DNA of 64,000 nt from Paenibacillus silagei (GTDB taxonomy: Bacteria > Bacillota > Bacilli > Paenibacillales > Paenibacillaceae): the NCBI RefSeq assembly GCF_017874735.1, contig NZ_JAGGLV010000022.1, positions 62,001 to 126,000 of the forward strand. Direction: 5' to 3'. The position numbers and the translations under genes were made by a program. The notes under the pieces are model-generated. The model was not told the origin of the DNA. It saw only the letters and a program-made list of their open reading frames with translations, and made no database searches. Below, piece after piece: positions 52,388 to 61,082 of this stretch (positions are counted from its first letter, which is position 1; each line of letters starts with the position of its first letter).

Positions 52388-54016
52388 TCAGGTGTAATTC
52401 TGCGTTGCTTTGTTCAGATACGTGCTGGGATGCAGCCAGGGATGCTTGAAGAACTCGTGTTTGTCGGTGATTTTGCGGGAGACGCTGAGGTCATAATCAA
52501 TCATGTGCTTCACCTTCTCCGCGAGGCTTCTGCCCTTCACCAGCAGGCCCAGCTCGTAATCATGGCAGGCACTCCGTTCATTAATATTATAAGAGCCGTG
52601 AAATACCGCCTGCGCTCTGTGGTCGTAGATGATTTTCCAGTGGGAGAAGCGTTCAGTCGCACTATAATCATAGAAGGATACGCCGTTACAAAAGGGAACG
52701 TACATGTTGCTGCGCACCGCCGCCCGGTTCGTCGGATGATCATTAACCAGGAGCGGATTGCAGATGGTAAGATGGCAGGCGCGCTCCGGCCCCACTTCAC
52801 CCAGCCGGTCCCAGAAGGCCTGATCGATCAGATACGGATTCACAATAAGGGTCTCATCGGCCGCATAGGTGATCACATCCAGAATATATTGCTGAATCAG
52901 ATTCACCGGGTTGCCGGGAAAGCTCGCGAAGAGCGTACACTCCTCCTCCCCGAACGCATAGTCCACCGCAGGACGATAGAAGGGTGACGCCAGGTCAAAG
53001 TGATCCCCCCCGAGCAGCAGCCACCTGGAGTGAAAAACAGCGTTCAGCGACTGGGCCACAGCCCCCTGAATGCGGAAGCAGCCGTCATGCCACTCCTCTT
53101 CCTTCGCGGGGATACCGAGCGGACGTCCATCCACCTGCTGATCCGGGGCTTCCTCAATGGGGGAGGCGAACGTATACTGGTCCCCGATATTCAGACTGCC
53201 GATAACGGAAGTTATTCCGTCTATAATCATGAATTTGCGGTGATCAATCACATTCAGCCCGGTCACCTCCACATCCTCCTGAACCTTATCCTGCAGAAAA
53301 AGGATGCTCTCAGGCACGCCCTGTGACTTCAGCACCTTGCGCTTCGCAGCCCATTCCTCTGCACCGTAATAGGAGTGGAAGGTATCCAGGAGCCTCGCAC
53401 CTGCCTGCTCCAGACGCCCGGCAATCTTGGAGAATTGCCCCACCTCCAGATTCTGGCCGTATCCGAGCGCAGTGACCGTATAATTCACCATGATTCTAAC
53501 CTCTACCCCGCGCTCAAGTGCATGAAGCAGCTCACTAGCGATAAGGTTCCCTGAATGGTCATTGAAGAACAGCATCACGGACAGATGAATATAACGCTCA
53601 GCCTTGCCGATCTCGCCGAGCAGCATGTCCAGACATTGCGGCCCGTTCACATAAGGATCTACCCGGTTATGCCGGGTGGTCTGCGGGGCCAGAGCCCTGA
53701 GCTTACCGGAATCGAGTCCTGCTACTGTATCCGCGAGCTGATTAAGCCATTCCTGGCTTATACCCGGCAGTTGCCCGAGTTGCTGCATATCGGTTATGAC
53801 GCCCCCGTACTCCTGCCGGTAAGCGCGTGCGGTATCATTTTGCAAAAGAGGGGTAAACGCCGGCTCAGCCTCTTCCGCGCCTTCGGTAAGCGAGGCCAGG
53901 GAGCCGCCCGAAATATGATAATTCACGTAATCTATGAGATCCTGCTGAAGCTGCCCGTCCTGCTCGGCAGCAGCAGGGATTGAGGTTAACCGGTGATTAT
54001 TATGTAGATTAGTCAT
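52388..54016 (-). CDS. Phospholipase D-like protein (possibly cardiolipin synthase related)
   Basis: At 542 residues it has two PLD half-domains. The first HKD motif is exact: His259, Lys261, Asp266 in DHRKFMIIDG, followed by GSLNIGDQ. In the second (HWKIIYDHRAQAVFHGSYN) His459 and Lys461 are present but Asp stands one residue early, so it may be altered. No membrane helices at the N-terminus, unlike typical cardiolipin synthases. The N-terminal 115 residues are unassigned. Confidence 0.85.
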   Translation of the reverse strand: MTNLHNNHRLTSIPAAAEQDGQLQQDLIDYVNYHISGGSLASLTEGAEEAEPAFTPLLQNDTARAYRQEYGGVITDMQQLGQLPGISQEWLNQLADTVAGLDSGKLRALAPQTTRHNRVDPYVNGPQCLDMLLGEIGKAERYIHLSVMLFFNDHSGNLIASELLHALERGVEVRIMVNYTVTALGYGQNLEVGQFSKIAGRLEQAGARLLDTFHSYYGAEEWAAKRKVLKSQGVPESILFLQDKVQEDVEVTGLNVIDHRKFMIIDGITSVIGSLNIGDQYTFASPIEEAPDQQVDGRPLGIPAKEEEWHDGCFRIQGAVAQSLNAVFHSRWLLLGGDHFDLASPFYRPAVDYAFGEEECTLFASFPGNPVNLIQQYILDVITYAADETLIVNPYLIDQAFWDRLGEVGPERACHLTICNPLLVNDHPTNRAAVRSNMYVPFCNGVSFYDYSATERFSHWKIIYDHRAQAVFHGSYNINERSACHDYELGLLVKGRSLAEKVKHMIDYDLSVSRKITDKHEFFKHPWLHPSTYLNKATQNYT

Positions 54017-54130
54017 GCTGTCTTCATCTCCTTCGTTCTTCCCCGCCTTGCTTCGTCAGCAAATGACAAGCCAAGTAAGGGTAAGGTAAGATACCCGGCT
54101 TGTACGTTTTATAAACGGCATGGCACCTAT

Positions 54131-54210
54131 CAAAATAATCCCACAAAGTGGGGCCTTACCTTCGATGATGACTCAGGTACTTTGCGGGGATCCCAAAACA
54201 TATAAATTAT
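54131..54210. repeat. Dispersed ~81-nt stem-loop element, copy 2
   Basis: CCCACAAAGT (54140-54149) pairs with ACTTTGCGGG (54179-54188), enclosing the loop GATGATGACTCAGGT as in copy 1 at 29608-29688. The tail CCCAAAACATAT is identical. Differences are concentrated in the left half of the loop. It lies just past the terminator of the ABM gene, matching the setting of copy 1. Confidence 0.85.
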
Positions 54211-54216
54211 TCTCTT

Positions 54217-54259
54217 AAAAAAGGATGCCCGCAGCAGTCATTAGACTGCCGGAGCATCC
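54217..54259 (-). terminator. Terminator of the marR-nitroreductase-ABM operon
   Basis: On the minus strand GGATGCTCCGGCAGTC pairs with GACTGCTGCGGGCATCC around AATG with small mismatches, followed by six T (54222-54217). Confidence 0.85.
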
Positions 54260-54300
54260 CGGGATTCCAGATTGTATAGGGTGAACCGCTTAATTCGTAA

Positions 54301-54597
54301 TTATTTGCTCAATTCCTCAGCGCTATACACCTTAACATCAAGCGGTGCGGTCAGGAACTCTCCCGCTTTGGCGGCGAAGCCGGTGAAGTGAGGGCTTGTG
54401 TTGTGAGCGGCAACGGCGGCCTGGTCACGCCAGGTCTCAACCATAATATAGAGACTTCCGTCTGCTGCATGCTTATACAGCTCGTAGGACAGGTTCCCTT
54501 CTTCTTCGTGTGTGGCGGCAATCAGCGGCTTCGCTGTGGCCAGGAACTCTTCCTCCCGTGCAGGATTCACATGAAGCAGCGCATGGATAATAATCAT
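54301..54597 (-). CDS. Antibiotic biosynthesis monooxygenase-like (ABM) protein, putative quinol monooxygenase
   Basis: A 98-residue ferredoxin-like-fold protein beginning IIIHALLHVNPAREEEFLATAKPLIAATHEEEGNLSYELYK and containing VETWRDQAAVAAHNTSPHF, the YgiN/ABM signature. It ends the marR-nitroreductase operon. It likely handles quinones or similar electrophiles, by context. Confidence 0.9.
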   Translation of the reverse strand: MIIIHALLHVNPAREEEFLATAKPLIAATHEEEGNLSYELYKHAADGSLYIMVETWRDQAAVAAHNTSPHFTGFAAKAGEFLTAPLDVKVYSAEELSK

Positions 54598-54634
54598 TTG
54601 GATATTCCTCCTAGAATTTCATGGGTATAGAGTA

Positions 54635-55270
54635 TTATTTCCACTGGGCAATCGTGTCAATAGGCAGACGGACGGAGGCGTAGCCCTCTTCCAGTGCTTT
54701 GCCGATCGAAATCAGCATGACCGGAATGTAGCGTTCTTTGTCCAGACCGAACATTTCAGCGATCTGATCCTTTTCAAATCCGCCGATCGGATTGGTGTCA
54801 TACCCGTGTGCGCGGGCGGACAGCATCAATTGCATGGAGACCAGACCGGCGTCAATCATCACGGTCTCTCTGTTCACATCTGCGGGCAGCTTGGCGAAGT
54901 GGGCGCCCAGGGCGGCCAGCTGTCTTTCTTTCACCTCGGCAGGCATAAGTCCGCGTTCTACAGCCGTTCCGTAGATTTGTTCAGCGTAATCGAAGTTATT
55001 CATATCACCGAATACGGCAATCACCGCTGCGGAGGTTTCGACCTGAGTCTGGTTGAACTTGGCAATAGGGGCCAGCTTGGCTTTGGCTTCCGGGCTTTCG
55101 ATGATCACAAAACGCCAAGGCTGCATATTCACGGAGGAAGGCGCCAGCGTGGCTTCAGTAAGAATCTCTGTCATTTCCTCTTTGCTGATTTTGACGGATG
55201 AATCATATTTGCGGATTGAGCGGCGTCCTGTAATAATGCTGATGTAATCATTGTTTTTGGTAGTGTTCAT
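54635..55270 (-). CDS. Nitroreductase family protein (FMN dependent)
   Basis: A 211-residue flavoprotein: SIITGRRSIRKYDSSVKISKEEMTEILTEATLAPSSVNMQPWRFVIIES is the classic nitroreductase opening, and GYDTNPIGGFEKDQIAEMFGL supplies the FMN phosphate region. It follows the MarR gene by 41 nt and precedes the ABM gene by 37 nt. Such enzymes reduce quinones and nitroaromatics with NAD(P)H. Confidence 0.93.
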   Translation of the reverse strand: MNTTKNNDYISIITGRRSIRKYDSSVKISKEEMTEILTEATLAPSSVNMQPWRFVIIESPEAKAKLAPIAKFNQTQVETSAAVIAVFGDMNNFDYAEQIYGTAVERGLMPAEVKERQLAALGAHFAKLPADVNRETVMIDAGLVSMQLMLSARAHGYDTNPIGGFEKDQIAEMFGLDKERYIPVMLISIGKALEEGYASVRLPIDTIAQWK

Positions 55271-55311
55271 GATAATTTGCTCCTTTAAAATGGTTTGATT
55301 ATTGTTTCCGG

Positions 55312-55740
55312 CTACAGTAAATTAATGTTATATTGCAGCCGGGTAAGCATCTCTGCGAGCACAGTGCGCTCCTGTTCATTGAATCCGTTCAGCAGATCGC
55401 TGATGAACTCGGTCTTGTTCTCCCGGTAGGCATTGATATGCTCACGGCCTTGACCAGTCAGGGAGACGAGAGTCACCCGATTATCGGCTGGGTTATTGCG
55501 GCGGGCGATCATCCCGTTCTCTTCAAGCCCTTTTAAGTGGCGGGTAACCGCTGCTGCATCGATCTCCAGAAGCTTTTGCAGGGAAATCTGACTGATCTCG
55601 GAAATCCGGTACAACTCTTGCAGCAGCCTGAAGCGGGTCGGAGTCATGCCGGCGCAGCGCTCGAATTTGGGGCCGATTTCTTTGTGCAGGGCCTGTAGCA
55701 GTTCGAAAATCTTATGTTCATCGGGCTGAACTTCGCTCAA
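55312..55740 (-). CDS. MarR family regulator of the nitroreductase operon
   Basis: I choose TTG 55740, 5 nt after GAGGGGGT; the frame extends to 55791 without a ribosome site. The 142-residue protein has the winged helix SQISLQKLLEIDAAAVTRHLKGLEENGMIARRNNPADNRVTLVSLTGQG. An operator-like palindrome overlies its own -35 at 55808-55821, so autorepression is likely. Effectors may be quinones or other electrophiles, inferred from the genes it precedes. Confidence 0.92.
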   Translation of the reverse strand: MSEVQPDEHKIFELLQALHKEIGPKFERCAGMTPTRFRLLQELYRISEISQISLQKLLEIDAAAVTRHLKGLEENGMIARRNNPADNRVTLVSLTGQGREHINAYRENKTEFISDLLNGFNEQERTVLAEMLTRLQYNINLL

Positions 55741-55791
55741 AATTAACCCCCTCACGCAAATAAATTGTGCAAAACCTTTTCGACAAAACAT

Positions 55792-55821
55792 ACTTTACAC
55801 CTAATTCGTTGACCCGTCAAC
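55792..55821 (-). promoter_or_regulatory. marR promoter with overlapping palindromic operator
   Basis: On the minus strand TTGACG (55820-55815) and TAAAGT (55797-55792) are 17 bp apart. The perfect palindrome GTTGAC-CC-GTCAAC (55808-55821) covers the -35 hexamer. It lies 28 bp upstream of the divergent nitrilase start and may control both directions. Confidence 0.75.
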
Positions 55822-55848
55822 TAATAATTTTTGGAGGAGGCTGCCAGT

Positions 55849-56631
55849 ATGAAAATAGCCCTGATTCAGCTCGATATAGCATTTGGCAAACCGGAGGTGA
55901 ATTATGCTGCCGCCGAGCGCAAAATTCGTGAGGCTGCCGCCGGCAGTCCAGACTGCATTATTCTTCCAGAGCTATGGACAACGGGATATGACCTGACCCG
56001 GCTGGGCGAAATCGCAGATCCCGGCGGACATACCACGGGTGCCTTGATGTCAGGTCTGGCCCGGGAATACGGCGTGAATATCGTTGCCGGCTCCATTGCC
56101 GTCAGGCAGGAGAACGGCGGCATTACGAACAGTATGTATGTCTTTGACCGCAGCGGGGCGTGCACCGGGGAGTATAGCAAGCTGCATCTGTTCAAGCTGA
56201 TGGAGGAGCATCTCTACCTCCAGCCCGGCGCAGCCAAGGGACTGTTCACGCTGGACGGTATCTCCTGTGCCGGGCTGATCTGCTACGACATCCGGTTCCC
56301 GGAATGGGTCCGGGTTCATATGGCCGCAGGGGCCGAGATCTTGTTCATCAGCGCCGAATGGCCGCTGCCCCGCCTCTCTCACTGGCGCGCGCTGCTGATC
56401 AGCAGGGCGATTGAGAACCAGTGCTACGTTGTAGCATGTAACCGGGCAGGGGCAGATCCGGCGAACACCTTCGCTGGACATTCCCTGATCATCGATCCTT
56501 GGGGCGAGATTGTCAGCGAGGCCTCCGGGGGCGAAGAGATCCTCCGCGGCGAGCTTGACCTCGCCCGGGTCCGGGAGGTACGGGGGCAGATCCCGGTCTT
56601 CGCGGACCGGCGTCCGGAGTTGTATAGGTAG
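55849..56631 (+). CDS. Nitrilase-superfamily carbon-nitrogen hydrolase (omega-amidase-like)
   Basis: ATG 55849 follows GGAGGAGGCTGCCAGT. The 260-residue protein has the full catalytic triad: Glu41 in LPELWTTGY, Lys111 in YSKLHLFK and Cys145 in GLICYDIRFPEW. This matches omega-amidase/YafV-type enzymes that act on small amides. Regulation may be shared with the divergent MarR operon through the palindrome in front of it. Confidence 0.92.
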   Translation: MKIALIQLDIAFGKPEVNYAAAERKIREAAAGSPDCIILPELWTTGYDLTRLGEIADPGGHTTGALMSGLAREYGVNIVAGSIAVRQENGGITNSMYVFDRSGACTGEYSKLHLFKLMEEHLYLQPGAAKGLFTLDGISCAGLICYDIRFPEWVRVHMAAGAEILFISAEWPLPRLSHWRALLISRAIENQCYVVACNRAGADPANTFAGHSLIIDPWGEIVSEASGGEEILRGELDLARVREVRGQIPVFADRRPELYR

Positions 56632-56650
56632 TTGGGGCGGTGCAGACGTA

Positions 56651-56699
56651 GAGGCTGATTGCGGGGGGCGGCATCTTTTGCCCCCGCAATCAGCCTCTT
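56651..56699 (+). terminator. Terminator of the nitrilase gene
   Basis: GAGGCTGATTGCGGGGG and CCCCCGCAATCAGCCTC are perfect 17-bp arms around a 13-nt loop, 20 bp beyond the stop. Confidence 0.9.
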
Positions 56700-56729
56700 G
56701 GACCGTCTCAGGCCCGCTCACCCTCGCGC

Positions 56730-57285
56730 GTGCACATTGTATGCTGTTTTTCACATACATTCGGCCCGCGCACACCCCAGCCTGCACATTGTATGCTGTT
56801 TTTCACATACATTCGGCCCGCGCACACCCCAGCCTGCATATTGTATGCTGTTTTCCGCATACATTCGGCCCCGCGCACACCCCAGCCTGCACATTGTATG
56901 CTGTTTTTCGCATACATTCAGCCGCGCACACCCCAGCTTGCACATTGTATGTTGTTTTTCACATACATTCGGCCCGCGCACACCCCAGCCTGCATATTGT
57001 ATGCTGTTTTCCGCATACATTCGGCCCGCGCACACCCCAGCCTGCATATTTATGCTGTTTTCCGCATACATTCGGCCCGCGCACACCCCAGCCTGCACAT
57101 TGTATGCTGTTTTTCACATACATTCGGCCGCGCACACCCCAGCCTGCACATTGTATGCTGTTTTTCGCATACATTCGGCCGCGCACACCCCAGCCTGCAC
57201 ATTGTATGCTGTTTTCCGCATACATTTGGCCCGCGCACACCCCAACCTGCACATTGTATGCTGTTTTTCGCATACATTCAGCCAC
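56730..57285. repeat. Eleven-copy ~52-bp tandem array with TGTATG hairpins
   Basis: Hairpin cores start at about 56738, 56790, 56842, 56895, 56946, 56998, 57049, 57101, 57151, 57202 and 57254. Each reads TGTATGCTGTTTT(T/C)C(A/G)CATACA and the linker CGCGCACACCCCAGCCTGCA is almost constant. Because 52 is not a multiple of three, long spurious ORFs run through in several frames. It lies between the convergent nitrilase and lipL-like genes. Confidence 0.95.
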
Positions 57286-57313
57286 CCGTCGCTGCCGCCA
57301 GTAGCCACCCGTT

Positions 57314-58219
57314 TCAGCGGGCGTACCTCTCGCGCAGCATACGCGCTGCTTCAAGCACCTGCGGGTCGCTGTACTGCAGGCTGTAGCCTGTCTCCTGCTG
57401 CAGAAGCTCCGCCGGCAGCAGGCGGGTTCCCCGGCCGGCAAGCGCCTGCCGGATACCCGCAGTGAATTCGGCCGCCGAAGACGGGCCGCCAAGCTCCGCG
57501 AGCGCGGCAATGGTCTCCGGCCGCACGCGCGGATAGTCCAGGGAGGCATCGCCGTCCGCTGCATCCTGATAGAAGCGGCGGATGCACTCTCCGCGCGCGA
57601 GCCCCGTGCCGGACACAATCACGAACGCGTGGACGAAGTACGCGTTGCTCTGTCTGCGCTGGGCAATGCCGCAGAACTTGCGGCCGCCGATCGCCAGGTC
57701 GAAGTCACCGGGGCAATACGACCCGGTGACTTCCTCCGCCCGGATCTGCGCCGCTGCCTGCGGATGGCCCGCAGCTACCGCTTCGGTAATCACCGAAGCC
57801 AGCAGCCGGAAATCATCGTGGAAGTCCAGCTTGCCCGCAGGCTTCGGCAGCAGCAGGGACACGTTGATCACTCCCGCATCCAGCGGCACCGCAGCGCCGC
57901 CCGAATGGCGGACTGCCGTACGGATGCCCTGCTGCTCCAGCGCCTGCATCGCCTCTGCTGCGCGGGGCAGCTTGCTGTCCCGCAGCCCCAGCGCTACTCC
58001 GCCGGGGTGGCTCCAGAGATGCAGCACCGGCGGGACCTTACCGGCCCCGACATCACGGCACAGCACCTCTTCAAAAGCAAACGGAATCAGCATATCCTCC
58101 GCAGATGCCTCTTCCCCTTCTCCCCCTTCTTCACCGCCGGTATGCGTGAAGAGGATCATCTGCTCCGGCAGCCTTCCCGCCGCCCCGCTCTCCAGTACAT
58201 CATAAGGTTCACTCCGCAT
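57314..58219 (-). CDS. Octanoyl/lipoyl protein transferase (LipL/LipM-like)
   Basis: A 301-residue member of the biotin/lipoate protein-ligase family. The motif RHSGGAAVPLDAGVINVSL (104-122) and the catalytic Cys169 in GSYCPGDFDLAIGGRKFCGIAQRR match B. subtilis LipL/LipM-type octanoyl transferases; I favour LipL (GcvH to E2 amidotransfer), but do not exclude LipM. A Gly/Glu-rich insert at 28-42 is unusual. ATG 58219 follows AAAGGGGAATC. Confidence 0.85.
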   Translation of the reverse strand: MRSEPYDVLESGAAGRLPEQMILFTHTGGEEGGEGEEASAEDMLIPFAFEEVLCRDVGAGKVPPVLHLWSHPGGVALGLRDSKLPRAAEAMQALEQQGIRTAVRHSGGAAVPLDAGVINVSLLLPKPAGKLDFHDDFRLLASVITEAVAAGHPQAAAQIRAEEVTGSYCPGDFDLAIGGRKFCGIAQRRQSNAYFVHAFVIVSGTGLARGECIRRFYQDAADGDASLDYPRVRPETIAALAELGGPSSAAEFTAGIRQALAGRGTRLLPAELLQQETGYSLQYSDPQVLEAARMLRERYAR

Positions 58220-58449
58220 GCTGATTCCCCTTTCTATCTATAAGCTATAAGCCCTGGCCAATCTTAACTCCGTTAACTATTCACATTGTAACCGATCTCT
58301 CCCCGCACCGTACAACCGGCAGTGTATGCCCTTACAGATTTGAAATAGCGAAGCGAACCCGTTATCCTTAATGTAGTGAAGAAGAATATACCAGCCATAA
58401 GATTCGCGCATAAGCTCATGCTATACACAACCTCTAGGAGTGATGCTGC

Positions 58450-59364
58450 ATGACAACCGAACCACAGGCAAAAGACAGGCAACTAAGCAAATTCAGGCAA
58501 TGGGAACAGGCAATGAGCAAGCTGTACATTCATTTTCAGGACTACAGCAAGGAGGCTCGCAAAGAGTTCAACGATGAGGATATTCATCAGGCCAGAGTCA
58601 ATAGCCGCAAGCTGCTGACCCTGTTGTCCATTCTTGATCCGGGCCATACTGCAACGGCAGACTTGTATGACAGCTTCAAGCAGGCCCAGAAGAAGCTCGG
58701 CAGAGTCCGTGATGCAGATGTGCTGATTGGGTCGTTTGAAGCCCGGCGCAAGGCAGCGAAGGCTGCTGGTGATAAGAAGACTGCCAAGCTGCTGAAGGCG
58801 GTAATCGAACACCAGAAGGATACACGGAAGGCCGCCCGCAAGAAGCTGAGGAAGGCACTGCCCAAGCTGTCCGGCCAAGCGCTCGAAGCGCTATGGACAC
58901 CTTTTATCGAGACAGGGCTAGAGCCCCTCGCTGCCAAAAAAGACGCCAATGTCGCCATGCGCGAGCTTGAAGTCGCCTTTGAACAGAAGAAAAAAGCCTG
59001 CAAGACCTTATTCAAGGGTCCTCAAGCTGAATCAAAAGAAGCCTTTGAAGCTCTTCATGAGCTGAGGATCGCCGCCAAGGAATTGCGGTATACGGCGAAT
59101 GCGGCCGCTTTTGCGCTGGATCAGAAATTCCATGCCCATGAAGCCTTCTATAAGGACATCCAGGACCAGCTCGGACTCATTAATGACAAGCGGGTATGGC
59201 TTGAGACGCTGCAATCGATTGGACGCGAAGAGCTGGATGTCGGCAAAAAAGTCTGGACTGCCTTCACCGATACGCTGCGGGCAGAGGTACTGGAGGCTCT
59301 TCATCAGAACGGGGTCGTCCCTGTTGCTGAGGCTAAGCCCCCCAAAATAGGGCATCATACCTGA
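58450..59364 (+). CDS. CHAD domain protein
   Basis: A 304-residue highly basic helical protein. IHQARVNSRKLLTLLSIL (44-61) and LHELRIAAKELRYT near 200-215 are the paired histidine helices of CHAD domains, which bind polyphosphate. ATG 58450 follows AGGAGTGATGC. No CYTH-domain partner or polyphosphate kinase is nearby. It may associate with polyphosphate granules, by family inference. Confidence 0.9.
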   Translation: MTTEPQAKDRQLSKFRQWEQAMSKLYIHFQDYSKEARKEFNDEDIHQARVNSRKLLTLLSILDPGHTATADLYDSFKQAQKKLGRVRDADVLIGSFEARRKAAKAAGDKKTAKLLKAVIEHQKDTRKAARKKLRKALPKLSGQALEALWTPFIETGLEPLAAKKDANVAMRELEVAFEQKKKACKTLFKGPQAESKEAFEALHELRIAAKELRYTANAAAFALDQKFHAHEAFYKDIQDQLGLINDKRVWLETLQSIGREELDVGKKVWTAFTDTLRAEVLEALHQNGVVPVAEAKPPKIGHHT

Positions 59365-59380
59365 TCATCCCATACATCCT

Positions 59381-59435
59381 ATGAACAAAGGCAGGACGCC
59401 GCATGTTATCCAAGCGGTATCCTGCCTTTGTTCAT
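59381..59435. terminator. Bidirectional terminator, CHAD gene / thuA-like gene
   Basis: ATGAACAAAGGCAGGA and TCCTGCCTTTGTTCAT are perfect 16-bp arms around a 23-nt loop that contains a smaller CCGC/GCGG stem. It lies between convergent genes. Confidence 0.85.
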
Positions 59436-59447
59436 AAGCGCCACGTA

Positions 59448-60083
59448 CTATAGCATTCCGGCAGCCCATAATCCGCCTCTGCGGATCATCCGTCGCAGCG
59501 GCTCTGAAGAGAAGGAAGGCAGATGGTGCCCAGGCATCAGATAGACCACCCGGCCTTCGCCGAAGGGATGGCACCATGCCGCCGGTCTCATCGCCCCGTC
59601 ATGCGGATATTCGGCCAGCACCGTTGTCTTGAAGTAGGGATGCTGCTCGAAATAGTAAGGCTCGTCCTCTATGACAAAATCAGAGCTCCCCTCCATAATC
59701 GGGTGCTCCGGCGCAGTCACCTTCATCTGAAGCGTCGTGAACGCCGGATGATGGGTGAACCGGGCACCGAGCATCGCCCCAAGTTCCTGATTACGCTGCA
59801 GAGATATGCCGTTATGCACGACAAGCAGCCCGCCGCCGCCAGCCACATAAGCAAGCAAGGCTCCGCTCTGCGCAGCGGGTAACTGCTCCTCTGAGAATTC
59901 CGTATAGGAGACCACCAGCCTGCATTCTGCCAGCTCTGCCTGGTTCATCCGTCCGTAATCCTCCGTAGAGACCACCTGAAGCTCCGGCTCAAGGAGCTGC
60001 TCCAGCTCACGGTCTACCCCCTCGAAGGGATGATATTTCACTTCAGTATAGCTGCCGAACGCCAATGCTTTGTATGAAGACAT
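59448..60083 (-). CDS. ThuA-like (class I amidotransferase fold) protein
   Basis: ATG 60083 follows GAGAGGTG. The 211-residue protein has YVAGGGGLLVVHNGIS near 85, FTHHPAFTTLQMKVTAPEHPIMEG and PAAWCHPFGEGRVVYLMPGHH, the ThuA pattern. ThuA is linked to sugar utilisation in other bacteria; no catalytic function is assured. No sugar-utilisation gene is adjacent. Confidence 0.88.
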   Translation of the reverse strand: MSSYKALAFGSYTEVKYHPFEGVDRELEQLLEPELQVVSTEDYGRMNQAELAECRLVVSYTEFSEEQLPAAQSGALLAYVAGGGGLLVVHNGISLQRNQELGAMLGARFTHHPAFTTLQMKVTAPEHPIMEGSSDFVIEDEPYYFEQHPYFKTTVLAEYPHDGAMRPAAWCHPFGEGRVVYLMPGHHLPSFSSEPLRRMIRRGGLWAAGML

Positions 60084-60132
60084 GCTACACACACCTCTCT
60101 TTTGCCAAGTTAGCCTGTCCTGAATGTTCGTG

Positions 60133-60855
60133 TCACCAGGGCCAGAGATTGCCGTCCAGATCGATATAAGCCGGTTCTTCGGCCAGATACATCTTGTGGT
60201 TATGAACGATCGTCATAATCTTGCCTGCTGATTCTTCAGGAGTTACAGGCGCCTCTGCATCCTTCTCCCCGTTCATATAGGTCTGCAGCCAGCCGGGATG
60301 GAAGACCAGCACTTGTCCGCCCATCGCACGCAGGTGATTGTGCAGCAGCGAAGACTGCATATTAAGCGCGGCCTTCGACATACAGTAGCCATACATATTG
60401 ATCCGCTTGTTCCGCCCGATGCTTCCGGCCTCCGACGAGATATTAACCACCAGACGCTGGCGGCCTTGCAGCAGTAAGCCCATCAATGCATTGCTCACCC
60501 TCAGCGCACCCAGCGTGTTCACGTTATAAATCTCCGCCATAGCTTCATCATCCATATCCACGAGCACTGTTGCATCATCAGACTTGTGGATAATCCCTGC
60601 GTTATTGATAATCATATCAAGGTGCCCTGTACTTCCGGCAATACTCCGCGCGGCCTCCTTTACGCTCCCTGCACTGCCGATATCAAGAGGAACCAGCTTC
60701 AGGCTATCCGGGTATTGCGCTTTCAAAGCTTCAAGTAGCGCAGGGTCCGGCAAATACTGTCCGGCAAACACCATGTATTTACTCTCCAAAAGAGAACGAA
60801 CGAGGCATAATCCCAGTCCACGGTCAGCACCGGTAACACAGGCAACCCTTTTCAT
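60133..60855 (-). CDS. Short-chain dehydrogenase/reductase
   Basis: A 240-residue SDR. The cofactor motif is VTGADRGLGLCLVRSLL (7-23), the NNAGI strand is IINNAGIIH and the catalytic Tyr/Lys are in YGYCMSKAAL. The Ser before them (NISSEAGSIG) is also present. The Asp/Glu pattern after strand 2 does not decide between NAD and NADP. Substrate unknown. It precedes the ThuA-like gene in the same direction with a 49-nt gap. Confidence 0.92.
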   Translation of the reverse strand: MKRVACVTGADRGLGLCLVRSLLESKYMVFAGQYLPDPALLEALKAQYPDSLKLVPLDIGSAGSVKEAARSIAGSTGHLDMIINNAGIIHKSDDATVLVDMDDEAMAEIYNVNTLGALRVSNALMGLLLQGRQRLVVNISSEAGSIGRNKRINMYGYCMSKAALNMQSSLLHNHLRAMGGQVLVFHPGWLQTYMNGEKDAEAPVTPEESAGKIMTIVHNHKMYLAEEPAYIDLDGNLWPW

Positions 60856-60977
60856 GAGCTCCCCCCTCCTATCTGCATAATTATGCTACGAGCCTAGGTC
60901 CATCCCTCTCACATTAGCATGGCTGCAGGCCGTTAACAACATCCTGCAAGGGAGGGCAGGCTAAGCAGAACTTTACT

Positions 60978-61044
60978 TTTGCTTTAATTTTGAACTATGC
61001 TACAATCATGATTAATAGTTGTTAACAACACAATTGTTGACAAC
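60978..61044 (+). promoter_or_regulatory. brxC promoter with palindromic operator-like sites
   Basis: TTTGCT (60978-60983) and TACAAT (61001-61006) are 17 bp apart. Just downstream lie the perfect palindrome GTTGTTAACAAC (61018-61029) and the related TTGTTGACAAC (61034-61044), which look like tandem operator sites over the start of transcription. The regulator is unknown. Confidence 0.65.
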
Positions 61045-61082
61045 AGGTTTCATTAACTCTTACCCAGGAAGGTGATCCTACG

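Noticed and set aside
56730..57285. Possible CRISPR array
   Set aside because: The linkers between hairpins are nearly identical, not unique spacers, and there are no cas genes or leader. The same holds for 25920-26155 and 49185-49465.
56510..57465. Long ORFs of 264 and 268 codons across the repeat array
   Set aside because: They run through 52-bp repeats in several frames on both strands, begin within the nitrilase gene and have no own ribosome site; the peptides are only translations of the repeat.
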